This document shows positions 36,920 to 49,335 of a stretch of 64,000 nucleotides of DNA, in pieces. The DNA is from Acanthaster planci. Lineage: Eukaryota > Echinodermata > Asteroidea > Valvatida > Acanthasteridae. The position numbers and the translations under genes are program-made. Positions within the stretch are counted from its first letter, which is position 1, and each line of letters begins with the position of its first letter. Below the pieces are notes generated by a model. The model had not been told where the DNA came from. It was given only the letters and a program-made list of their open reading frames with translations, and did no database searches. The stretch is taken from positions 513,965 through 577,964 of the forward strand of contig NW_019091434.1 in assembly GCF_001949145.1 (NCBI RefSeq), read 5' to 3'.

Positions 36920-39900
36920 GCATTTAGCCGAAACTAGGGGAAGCTGGGGGGAACATCGAAGTGCGCCATTAGGTTAGGGAAATTCACTATATATTTTAGC
37001 ATCTATTATGGTCAGATTTTATGTGCATTGTCCCGGTATTGTATTTGTCGCTTCAAAATTGTTCTTGAATTCTTTTTCCTGTTGGATTCATCACGCCAGT
37101 GATATTTGGAAGACAGAGATAGGCCTAGAGCAAAATTCTTCCTGTTCGGGCCTTCACGAAAACGGATAGATTTTTCAATCTTTGCCATAACGGTGGCGGT
37201 AAACATAGGCTAAATCTGACGGAGTACCAGAGCAACTTTAATTCCCAAATAAGCGTGACGGATTAATAAATTTCTGTAAACTAATCTGAGCGTTTAGACT
37301 TTGGTCGTGGTTCAAGACATAGATGTTACTACAGGCAATGAGCACAGCAGCAAAATCTTAGTCTACACAATGATGCTCCAGTTGATGAAGGAAAAATAGG
37401 TAGAAATATATTATTAACAACTTACAAAATAGCTATTTATCATGGAAAGGAAATCACGAAATTCGTTGAAATGAAAAAATGAATGATATCAATCACACCA
37501 TTTTTTGCCAAAATGGGAAAGACTTAAGACAAATGATGTAAACCATGAACCTTTAGTTCGAGTTAACTGCACTGTGCAAGGATTTCTTTCTTGCCAGGGC
37601 AACAACCCTTTCAATAACTTTTTTCAATTATCCTAGGGCAATCGTCATCAATTTGTAGAGCGTGTACCCGACACGTAATTTTGCCCCCGCGCGCTTTCCA
37701 GATAATCAATAACAAAAAGACTTTCCCAGAACATCTTCGTGCCAAACGAAATCGAGGCGCCAAACGAACCAGGAGGCGGCAAGTTACAAAGCGCCACGCT
37801 GCCACAGGGTGCGTCCAGCCACTTTGCGCTATTCGATTAAAGGTGATACCTCCGATTTCGAATTTTTTTTGGGGGGGGAGAGGAGGGAGTTCAGTGATGG
37901 AATCGACTCCTTCAAGTTCCAACCCCCCCCCCTTCATAATTATTGGAACTGCGCTTCCAGTGCCATGGCCTTGTGATTTGGAATATCGATCTCAGCTCCG
38001 ATTCTGTGGTTGGTACTTCATATTCGGGGTTCGAGTGCAGCTTTGAGGAGGAGGTGTTGTGGCACTTGTGTCCTTGGTTAAGACACCTTGTCCCCATAAT
38101 TGTGCCTTCCCACCAAAGCAAAATGGGTACCCGAGAGGGCGGAGATGGCGGTTGGGTTTACGTTTACGCCTGAAATGGCTCAGGTGGTCTGGGAATGTTT
38201 TATGGGCAAGATGAGCAAGAATCACAATGATATGAAGTCGTAAAGATCTATTCTTACATTTTTATATATAATTTTTTTTAAATAAATGTTATTGAAAAAT
38301 AAAAAAACAGTGATGGTCTTTTTAATTCCTGTTGAGTTAATCATACATCTGGCACAAAACTACCGAACCGTAGCACTATCGGTGCTGTCAAAGTGTCAGA
38401 CGAGCAAAGCAGCGTACAGTAGGTATACCCGCTGTCCTAACTCATGCCCGTATTATATTCAGTGCGCCTGTGTACCGCGCGCCAGTTCACCCGCGTTACT
38501 GTACAAATGAACTCCATCCGAAGAGTGCTCGACAAAACTAGTCATACATACTGAGAAAAGATGCCCTTTGCAGCGTCCGTAATAAGGGCGGTGGAAAGGA
38601 GCGTACTGGCTTCGGCACTTCATTACTATGGAGCACACTCACACAAGGCTGCGAACTGTAAGAGCGATCATATGGTCAGGGGTTCCGATCCACTGACCAG
38701 GCATGACCTGGATAAGCCTCTTTACATGCTTTACCCTGGTCATACTTGCCTCAGCTCCACAGGCATGAGGCTTTCCTATCTCCACTGGCAACGAGGAGTA
38801 TAAATGGGTTTGCCGTAATAAGGGCAGTGTGGTTGGTTGGTCGTTTGCGCTTCAAAATGGCTGATTTTTAGGGTGATTTTCAGTAAAACAAAATAACATA
38901 CTTTTCACAGATCACATAAATTTCACCGATATGAATAAAAGCAATATCCCCTTGTCGTCACTTCGTAAGTACCCCGTCGTTTGGTATCGCCCGCGTGTCA
39001 TTCATTTATTTATGCTGCCCGCGTTACATTTCGTGAAATATGAGTCTGATAATGGTCTATAATAGGTGTCATCTTGTACTGAAGTCAGCGGACATCCTCA
39101 TGTTGACATTAAGAGAGGTCAGGCAACAGGTCGCATCATGACACCCAGATGCCAAGGCTCATTTATGGAGGTACAAAGATGCTGCTCATTTTAAAAAATC
39201 TGTGAAAAGCACGCTGTGGCCTGGGAAAGGGGAACTTCCACCGTAAAGAGGCTGGGCGAAATCCATCCTCTTCCCCGGCATACAATAGTTCCACAGTGCG
39301 GAACTTGGTGAAGTGATGTGTTGCGCCAATTTTGACACCCATTACATAAACTCTGGACTCACAGTTTCGTTCTTGCGCGAGTTCCCTCGACGCAGTACTT
39401 TTGCCATTGGCTGTATCCAAGTGGGAAAATACTGATCATGATGATGCAAAGCATGAACTTCAAGGAGGGGGAGGGTGGGGCGAGGTGGACCGGGCAGATT
39501 AGTTCATCTACGGTCACCCATTTTAGGTATCTCACAGTTTCACTCTACTTGATGCACTTCCGTGGCACCATGATCAGACTCGGTCTGTGCTCCTTGCCAG
39601 GAAATTGCACACCAGACTTATGGTCCGATAAATCAACAGTTACTATGGTCGAGCAGTGAACCCTGCGCCAAGGAAGCAATTTGAAAGTTAATAAAGAATC
39701 TTAGGGTTATTTCAATTAAACTCTCACCACGGCAGGAGATGTCAGCGACCGCAATTTCAAGGTTCCTTGATATTAAAACGAGCAGTGGTGCAATTGATAC
39801 GGCGTGTTACCCCCCTTTGAAGGAAGACTTTCAGGTGGTAAGCCTCTCAACATGAGCGGGATCGTTATGACGCACGAGTCGGGTATCAGGATCTGGATTA

Positions 39901-42900
39901 AAGAGGCGGGCGTCATGGAAACGCTTTTATTGTCTGGTGTGGGATGAACCCCGGTAGTATTTCATGACTGAAAGACGGAAAACGTCACCAAAAATTCCGG
40001 TTTATAATGAGAAATGAATTTTACAGTGGACTATACTCCGCTGAAACTGGAAGTCATGATTAAAATTCGATACTCTTTTCTCCTCAAAATTTTGCTGGGC
40101 AGTAGCGCACACAGGATTTTTCAAAACAAGGATGCTGAGAGGTTGAGGTTACGCGCAGATAATACGAACACCGCCTCAGGTACCAACCGAAGATTTATAT
40201 AACACAGTTGAAATATTTACAGTATCGTTGACATTCGTCCGAGGAAAAGACGATTCAGAACTTTGCTAGTGATTTATTAATTTATGGTTAGGCGGACCAG
40301 GTGTTTTTACTTCCAATCACTTTTCACAATGTGCCTTTGTACGTAACAAGATATGAAATTTACAATTCGTTCTGTGAGTATAACTCTTTAAATGCACAGT
40401 TTCTCGGTATCCCTCCCCTCATATTCGCTATCGATCCGTTCCGCCCATCTCCGGCCGTCGATCTCTCTCAAGTTTCCCGGTCTAATTAAACAGCAATCTT
40501 CGGATGAGTCGTGATGAGGTTGCGCTAAACAGCAAGCTGTGATCACGGCAAAAACGGCAAATTAAATGCTCGGTAGCACGAAAGTAGTGGGGAAAACTTC
40601 ACAGCGATGTCCCCCCCCCGTGAGGAAATGTTGGCTCATTGCCTTGGGCCGCGAAAAAGGCTCAGTGCTGGCACGAGCGAGGGAGCCCACGCCGGCCTTT
40701 CATTGCGGTCCCTTGCTGGCAGATGTAGAGAGTGTCCATGTTGACATTGCGTCATTAGTTCGGAACAAGCAACCGGAGACTTGTTTATATCCACACATTT
40801 AAAAAAAGCCTCTTGATTGGACGAGATGTTTGAAGGCCCCGTAAACCCAGGTAGAAAAGTGACGTTGCCACAATTCCATTTGAAGCCAGGGGGGTGGTGG
40901 AGGGAATATGTGAAGCAAGTCATTTCAAAATTAAGCACAGCGCTAAAACAGTCCTCAAGACCGGTCGCTATGTTTTCAGTGATAAGAACTAAAGATCAAC
41001 GCCTTTGAAAAGAAAATACATGTACGTCGCACGTTGAAGTTTATGCAGATAGGGATATATAAAAGTTGCCACCACAAAGAAAAACACAAAAATTCTTGAC
41101 AAAAACTCAGAAAAACTCCCCAAGCTCGTCTGTTTTGTCACAGGTTTTGTTTTCTACGGCTACGGCAGTCTTTAACGCTTTATTCCTTCCAAGAGAGCAA
41201 TGAATCTACGTGAAGTCGTCATCGGCTGAAGAGCGACTTTCTCTTTCTTCGAATCTGGAGTCACTTTTCACCTTTTTTTTATCAGTTGTCGCTGCGAAAC
41301 AGAAATCCTCGGAAATATAAGACGATTTCCACGCCGCTATTCTCAGTGGTAGTACGAAGCAACTCACATTGAGCGCGGAGGCTCCAAATCCAGTATCCAG
41401 GAGTCTCTCATTTCACAGATTAGTTTTCTCTCTTTAGAGAATTAGAGCCATAACTCTCTGGGAAGCTTAAGCGGTGGCATCGATTTGTGTAAGCCTACAC
41501 CTATTTTGTTACAGTTTACACGATACCGTAAAGTTTTGAAAACGTTTGGTTAAGTTTTATATATACATAACACCAGTTAATACTAAGTTTGCAAAAGTTT
41601 TCTTGGTACATGTATTTTTGTTTCTTGTAGCTTATTAGTCTCTTGTGTTAGCATTAATTATACTGTACTAAGTGGAGGTCGAACTTTTGTCGCATTCGTG
41701 GTGCTTGAAGGGGTGGTAGTGTTTCTGGTAATGGACCACCGCTCTGTTTATGGTTGGTGGTATTTGAATGCGTTTGTGTTGTTGCAGTCGTTACGGTGAC
41801 GGTTGCGCTGTGTCTTTTGTGGGGGCGTGATTTGAATTTCCAGTTGTAAAACAGGCACTATTAAATAATTTGAAAGCACGGTCGAGAAAATCTGTTTGAG
41901 ATTTTGCAATTGTCAACGTTTACCACACCAAAAGTTTCTCTGAACCCGAGTTGCTTGCTTTGGATATTTCTGTTTGTTTACTTTGCTCTGATCATGTCGT
42001 TATTCTGTCTTAAAATACTATGAGAATACACCTTCCTTCTGTAACAGGTCTATGAAACTACGGCGCTTGATGTTCATTTTTATTTTCGCCAGAGACGCTT
42101 CGCGTCCATTTAATTACCAGAGGACACCTGTCTGCTCTGTTAATTGATGACTTGTCCTTTGCATGTTGTGTGCCTTCGTGTCACTGGGGTTGATATCCTT
42201 GTCAATGCAACTCCATTAGGGAGATGTGATTACTGGCAATTATCACAGCTTTTGGTTCATTTCCCAAGATGGGGGGAGGGTGAGGTCATTACTGTGGTCA
42301 TCATGATCACCGTGTCCTCGGAACAATCTGGTCGATATGCGGTCAAACGTGACGGTCTTCGTCCCCGAACAGCCGTCGCCGTCTTAGGTGTATATTTCTA
42401 CGTCGGTGGGGAAGCGCGACAAGTATACCACGGAGCAAGGAGTTACCACATGTTTATGTGTAAAATTCACTGCCACATTGCCACCCATGAAAACTAAACA
42501 GAAGTGGTAGACGTTGACTGCAGCACATAGGTCTACGAGTAAAGAATGTCTTGTAAATGCAAAAAGTAAACGAGTATTACTGCTGTTGGTAACAATTTTC
42601 ATAACAGCGTCTGTGGCAACGACTTTCAAAATTCCAGAAAAATTAATGGATGTGTCCATTGTCAAAGAGCACAAGACAGCACCGTTCGTGGTGTTTTTTT
42701 TTTTAAATAATTAACGAAAATGGAAATAGTTCCATTTCATTTGTTGTTTTCGAATTCGCTGTGGAGATAACAGCGGTTAAAACGGTCATCAATCAAACGA
42801 GTGCGTTTTTTTCTTAAGAATCCCGGTGTGACATAATGGCGCCAGTACACACCAAAGTTCCAGCAAACACAGTACTGCTGCGAAATCAAATACACACAGA

Positions 42901-44079
42901 AGTGGGTTCTCCTCTTTGTGAAATTAACTTAAGTTGATGAAATTGTATCTGACAGCTCTGTGTAGGCCAACATACAGATAATACAACTCGGTTTTTTCCC
43001 TCAGTTCCTGTGGCATTGTGGATCACGATGTTTGAGGCTAGTCATTCAATCGCCTTGAAACTGATTGATTGCTTAAGTTGACTTCATTTTCCTCAGTGCA
43101 GTTGGAGGGAGCCAAAACACATTGTTCCAGCGTCCAACCGGTTTGCTACACGACTACATACAGTACGTGACCCATGAGGGAAATGCGGAGGGGTGGATGT
43201 TGGCCATAATTCATTTGGGATACGGTGACTTATGGGCATAATCAAAGGTGGCTCATTGGGGTCATTTAATCTTAACAGATCTGGGAATGTTAGAACCATG
43301 ATCTCACAGAAGTTGGGGGTCCACCCCTTAAGAACTCAGCTGTTCCTTGCCTGGTGTTTTTGAAACTCGATATTTATGTAAAGAGACTCATTTTATTTAT
43401 AAGCACACGTGCACCATACACAGTTTCAGTTTTAATCCGACATACGGTTTTCTTGTTGGCTGACCGGTCTCGGAAACAGAGGCATTTGGCAAGAACAGTA
43501 TGCCCATTCTCAGTCGGTGTCGACACGGTAAAGACTCCGCACAGGAAAAAAATGCACTGCTGCGAATTCAAATAAAACGTCGGGGTGAAAGAATTCCATT
43601 CTGGGCCAATTGAGGGTTTTAAAGTCCTTAACATAATGCAGAATCATCTGCAATAATTCCTACATCGCCAAAAAAACTCCCATGATTTGGGACACAGTCC
43701 GGAAATCTTGCCGAACTAGCCTAGTTGTGGTAGTAACCGTACTTTCATGACTACTGTACGTATTACTGGATAATTCAATATAAAAATCCATACTGCTAAA
43801 AAGCCATGTATGGGGAGGCAAATCATGCTGGGCGAGAGCACTTCTTAATTGATTAATTTCTCTAAAAAAAGGTTTTGAGTACGTACATTTTGTCCATGCA
43901 TACGTTTTTAGTCACGGTAGATGATTCCTGTAGGCGTGAGATAACATCATGTGCAAAGTAGGCCTATGGCGGTGAAAAAAATAACACTCCATAATGAAGT
44001 AAACCGCCTGTAGGATAGTGGTGCATTCAGCAAGACATAAGAGGCGGAACTGAAAGCGCCATTCAGAAATTCACTTCAC

Positions 44080-44254
44080 GCACACTATCCGCCTTGAGCA
44101 GAAGCCCCCCTTCATCGGCGGAAGAGAGGCCATGTTGGTGTTGGTAGCGACGCGACTTTAACGCTTGTATAGTGCTTTGTGAACCAGCGAAGTCCAGTTC
44201 CCACCAAAGGAGCCTCCGTTTCAAGCATAATTGCGCCCTCTCTTGGTCCAGTTC
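44080..44254 (-). repeat. ~190-bp dispersed repeat, copy 2 (inverted)
   Basis: Reverse-complement copy of the repeat at 30862-31054; GCGCCCTCTCTTGGTCCAG at its right end and ATCCGCCTTGAGCAGAAG at its left are the matching termini. Confidence 0.8.
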
Positions 44255-44866
44255 GGGGTTCAATCCCTTCCCCACAACGACTAAGGATCTACATGGGCTC
44301 ATTAGAAAATGTTATCTGTTGCTCAAACGTCGTAGGTATACATATAGGCCTACATGAATATGAACGTTCATTCCCGAAAAGGTCGCAGGTACACCCCTGC
44401 TACAACAACAGGACAGAAAGTCATTTAGGCCTACTCTCTTGTTAATTGACCGAAGAGAAAGAAGCCAGTATTATGCAGATTAGCGGCATTATTAAGCCCC
44501 ATGAAGCACTTTGCACAAACATCTCAATTACTTGTTGACGAAATATGAGTTGCAAGGTCCAAATGGCAAATCAGGTGAGTGAAGCGAGCCCCCATATCCT
44601 TGAGACCTCCCCAATTCCCTTTTTCAATTTCCCAATCTTGATCTCTATCTGTCGTGCGATGCGGCTATATTTTCTCCACCCTTCTCTCTCTCTTCTAAAG
44701 AAACTGGATCGCTTTCTTACACGCTCCCTGCGCCGCTGGCTATGGCACAAATTAAATCGACACTGGTTATGAACTGACCAGTTGCTTTTTGCCGAGCCTG
44801 TCAGGTCAGACCGAGTTCAGCGGGAGGGAAAACGCTTTTCTCCCCAAAGTAACTTAAAAGGCACGT

Positions 44867-44886
44867 GGCCGGCCGCGCGGCCGGCC
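44867..44886. repeat. 20-bp perfect GC palindrome
   Basis: GGCCGGCCGCGCGGCCGGCC is self-complementary, with two GGCCGGCC octamers, and is all G+C in an AT-rich neighbourhood. Confidence 0.95.
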
Positions 44887-45648
44887 GACGTACAAGAGAA
44901 TCTCTCCTTGACATACTATTAGGTATACATGTACTTCGTACACAATATACATGTACATGTACACTTGAACACTCTGTATTTAAGCATACGGTAACATGAA
45001 AGAAAGGGAAATATACGGGAGGAGCTCATGCTTCGGCAACAGGGTGGTTAGCCGTGTGTCTGTATCCTGCAGAAATTGAACTTCCCATTAAAAGTCTACC
45101 GTTTTCATTTCATGTTCAGAAGCTGTCACCTGCCAAGCCTCGGTCACGCATAGTGCATGCATGTATAAAAAACAAGCCTCGATGTGCAAGTCATGGAGGT
45201 GTACCCGTGCTCCTGATGACTTTTTAATCCACGCACATTCACTGCTCTATGCTACAAAAACAAGGAGGGCTCGCCCTTTAATTCCAAGTTCACATGACAT
45301 CCATTTCTCAAATTAACCCTGCTTAATGACAAATGATCGAGGCTGCCTGCCCGGTATATATCATTTGAGTTGGCACATGTCTGGGCTAAAGGAATTCAAA
45401 TACACATTATAACCCCTGCAGGAGGCGGCCTACTCGCTATCGCACATACCGGACTGCGTAATTTTTTTCCAAGGAAGGTTAGGGATAATTATCTCATAGG
45501 CCTATGGGCGTGGTTAACTGCAAGCTCAATTAAATTAGTGGACAGTCACTAAGAAACTTAAGTATTAAGGTAATGGTGGGCTTTACTTTCTTATTATAAA
45601 AACATCCTCCAACCGACTAATTCCCCATCAAGAAAAAAACACTACATA

Positions 45649-45712
45649 CAAGCTCGAACCCTTGGCTTGTTGATATAACGCTCTTTTAACAGAGCTACCA
45701 CGCAAGTCGGCC
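45649..45712 (-). repeat. tRNA-derived sequence (SINE head or decayed tRNA)
   Basis: On the minus strand it reads GGCCGACTTGCG, a D-arm-like AGCTCTGTTAAAAGAGC, and a T-arm-like CAAGGGTTCGAGCTTG. The two acceptor ends do not pair and the A-to-B-box spacing is short, so it is not an intact tRNA gene. It is followed downstream by a T-run. Confidence 0.55.
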
Positions 45713-47538
45713 AGAAAAGCAATTTTGTTGTATCCACCAACCTTCGGAGATGAAAAACGCATGCGCAACGGACAAGATACGCCATGTTTTCAACACTGCC
45801 CTAACCTTCAAAGGAAAAAATTACGCTTCTACCGGATGAACGACAATGGCTAGTATCATTTTGAGTGTGGTTGATCGGGGCTATCATTTATCGAGATCTT
45901 TTAGCTGATGAGGAGTAATATACGGGCTACTCTACAGCGTAATTTGCTCACAACGTACAGCGAGTACGTCTACCACTCAATTTCGATTGTATTTGTGCCT
46001 TATCGCTACATGCCAGAGTTTTTGATCCATCATTTTTTGCAAGCTGAAAAAATCTGATTCCTCTTCAAGGAGACCTAATAACTTACGTCCCCCGTGGTCC
46101 AAAATAACCAGCATTTGCTTCCGACACTGACTGAATCCCCGCTCGAACTTGAGACACCTTATTAGGTTTATCAACCAAGCGTAAGCAAAGCCATGAAATC
46201 GACCCTCAATGTAAAGAATGCTCCATTCTCAAGGCCAGGGACTTTGACGTATGGACGCAAACATGCTTATTATGAAACATGTATTAGCAAGCTGTTGGCG
46301 TAGGAAAGACCGCACATTGCGGTTCATTACGTGTCCGAGGCAATGCCGTATTTGTCATTCGGTGTGCTCACACTACTGTCGGTCTACATGAGAACGGCAC
46401 ACTGGGGTGCACGTATTATTGCATTTTCTTGTAAGCACAAACTCATTAAGGGGAAGATGTAATTGTTTAGAAGACGGTTGTATTAAAAAAAAGAATGGCA
46501 GTGTGGTTCACAACTTACTTAACGACATACATAATGTAGATCGATCGATCAGTATAACCGCAGTGGAACTTGGTTACGTTACCACAGTCAGGAGTAACTG
46601 CACTCTTGGTCCCGTAAAGCTAATAAAAGGATCAAAATTTCCCAGCACACATGAAATCCAAGCTCGGTTTCGTTAACCTTCGAAACCTGGTGCCCACGGT
46701 AATTTTGTTGACAAAATATCAAGGCGTAAACAGGTGTCATACAACACAATACCAATATGTCGGATGAACATTAATTGGTCTCCCTAAAATCAAAATGTGG
46801 TTTCTTGGACTCCCCGTGTAGTCTTTTTTGGTGATGTCTCATGACTGTGCGTAATGCTATACAGAAGTATACAGAAAGGACACAGCCAACGACTCCTCAC
46901 ATGCGTTTCATTATTGACCGTATTCCACACACCACATAAACATATATATGGGGGGTGGGGTATAGGGGTCCAGTCTACTTATATTACTTGTATTAGGATG
47001 CATGTACAGTATGTGGAAAAGGTCGAACACTAACGGCGACACCATGACGTTTCGCATTTTATTTCTTCAGAAGGGAAACTGTTTGCAGGACAAATCACTG
47101 TTGAGAATGAATTCACACCAACATTACGCAATATCGTGATTTTCCATGGTTTATCTTCACCACGGCACGGCCGCTAACTTGGGCAGCTAGTTTCGCAATC
47201 GTGGCCATTCTCAGGGATCCCCTTCCGAGAATTTTGCCAGGAAGAGCATGGAGTTCACATTGCGGAAATTAAACACACCATCAGGACTTGGAAGTCATTC
47301 GAAGTGATATATTATGACTGGTCTTCAAAGCTCTCCAGCAAGGAGACTGCAGTTTCCTCAACGGCCAAGTCGTCGCCTAATGAATTGTTTGTCGGATTAT
47401 TTCCCTGGAGGGTTTCTCCGGGTTGGATTATTAGCAATGGAGACTGTGGGCTTGATTACGGACAGGGCGTGTAAAGACAACAGCAAGGATACACGTGTCT
47501 TGGAGATCAACGCTTGTTGATATTAAACTATGGGCGGC

Positions 47539-47730
47539 GAGCTGGACCAAGAGAGGGCGCTACTTTCTTAGTAACGAAGGCTCCTGTGGTCGGAATTGAA
47601 CATCGCTGGTTCACGCACGACCGGAAAATGCACGTCACGGTCGCATCACTACCAACATATTGAACACTCTAGACCAACGCGACTCTTTTCAACCGATGAG
47701 GGGCTGCTTCTGCTCGAGGCGGATACTGTT
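47539..47730 (+). repeat. ~190-bp dispersed repeat, copy 3
   Basis: It begins GAGCTGGACCAAGAGAGGGC and ends near CTCGAGGCGGATACTGTTG, with ATCGCTGGTTCACGCACGAC inside; collinear with copies 1 and 2. Confidence 0.8.
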
Positions 47731-48526
47731 GATAAAAATTACATTAAAAAACAAAACAGTGATGATCCGGTTAACTTCCAGATTTAAGGTGACACCGATT
47801 ATCCTGTCAGCGATCCAAAACGCACAGACAAATCCTCGCGACTTGGCAGATAGGTACGTCAACTGCAGAACCAATTGACCAAAACGTAATTAACGATTCA
47901 TGTTTACAAATGGAGAGAACATCCTGAACTCTGGGACGCGTCCTGCTGAGCGAAACTTTCGCCTGAATCTCAAAAGTCAATTTAGATCGACAGGTGGCTA
48001 GAGGTGATTTTCAAATGGCATTCCAAGAATTTCAGATCTTTCTCAAAATGACACCGAGCACCATGACTTGTGTGGAATAATAATTCGCTAGGATGTTGCA
48101 TGTATGGCACATTTTCCTTTGTGGAACATGGCACGATTTCAGGTGACATGTTTGAAAAAATAATCAGTGAAAAATCTACATTCTCGATCGAACACAAACA
48201 GCCGACTCGGCTTTTAACTCAATCGCAGGTCGATACTTCACATTTGACAAACTAAATTTTCATGTCTAGGCCTAAGCTCCGTTTCAATTTGCTTTTTTTG
48301 CTTGGAACCTGTCCCTTTTTACTTCCCTTTTTTTAAAGAGTACATACACACCCCTTTTGTCTCTTGCCTCAACGAACAGATGTGAAAAGTGTTCATTTCA
48401 TACACGAAACAACGTTTCGGCGGCGCGGCACAACAAATGCCTTTCTCTCCTTCTAAACGTTGTTCTCAAGAGGGTGTTGTGGAGCCGTGGATGGGGATTT
48501 CCTGTTTGACCGAGTTGATGAGGAGG

Positions 48527-49335
48527 TAGCCTTTCGTCAAGGCCTTCGCGACTGTGTTTATGAGTAACTGCAAAGCGGCTGGACCAGAGACCACATACAC
48601 GAGTGGTGCAGCCACGAGGCCTTTTCCAACTTGTCAGGAATTTCTAATGTTTTTCTTCCTGTTTTCGATTTTTGCTACCCCGTTAGCGTAGCAAAAATCT
48701 CAACCAATCATAAGCGAGGGGGTCAGCACACATTTACGTATTATGCAAATTGAAAGTGTACGAAAGATGGCAAGCGTGTCAAGTGTGTCGGCGGCCGTGA
48801 GTGCAGGGTGCAGGTCAGTTGTCTGAGCAGTACTTGGACAGTACTTTAGAATATGCCGCTGGAAAACTCCACTTTGCCGAGTTTAAACCGTTGCAGCGTT
48901 GGGCTATTGAAGTATCTGTACGCGGGCGTGACGTTTTCGTCTCTACCCACGGGATATGGTAAGAAATCCATATTTCAAGCACTGCCATTTTGCTTTGACC
49001 ATTCGGCCTTGATGAACTGCTAGTGTTAATCCAACGTCAGAACCATCCCCCACCAACAAGTATCATAGTTTTCATCTCACCGCTTATTGCCCTCGTGTAA
49101 AACCAGATGGAAACATTGCGTAAGCTATGGAGTTGATGCCGTTCATTTCGGAGACTCATCAGCTTTTACTATTTACATGAAATTTATGAATAATGCATAT
49201 CAGAAAGCTTATGAATAATTCACCACAAAAACCTCAAAATCAAGTTGGAAAAGTGGCTGCACCACTCGCCTGGTCTCGTGTCCAGTCGCTTTGCAATCAC
49301 ACGCACACAGCAGCGAAGGCCTTGACGAAAGGCTA
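48527..49335. mobile_element. Mutator-like non-autonomous element, copy 2
   Basis: An 809-bp sister of 21452-22250 in the same orientation, with ends TAGCCTTTCGTCAAGGCC and GGCCTTGACGAAAGGCTA. It is flanked by a perfect 9-bp target duplication, ATGAGGAGG, at 48518-48526 and 49336-49344. Internal blocks such as AACCAATCATAAGCGAGG and the ATTATGCAAATTGAAAGT region are conserved between copies. No transposase. Confidence 0.93.

Larger units (their letters stand above)
26155..48526. other. Gene-poor intergenic block
   Basis: About 22 kb with no coding region I can support. Contents: three-copy repeat units (30862-31054 and 44080-44254 here, with the third at 47539-47730), repeat-hairpin copy 1 (36499-36919), tRNA-like sequence (45649-45712), a GC-rich 20-base palindrome (44867-44886), and many G or C runs of seven or more bases. 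Open frames of 60-120 codons are scattered on both strands without recognisable domains. Confidence 0.65.

Noticed and set aside
37681-38046. 121-codon plus-strand frame
   Set aside because: Interrupted by G and C homopolymer runs, with overlapping frames on both strands and no domain.
45649-45712. Functional tRNA gene
   Set aside because: D- and T-arm-like segments are present, but the acceptor stem does not pair and box spacing is short.
21452-49335. Large duplicated segment between 21.4 and 49.3 kb
   Set aside because: Similarity stops exactly at the terminal repeats, and each copy has its own 9-bp duplication, so these are two transposon insertions.
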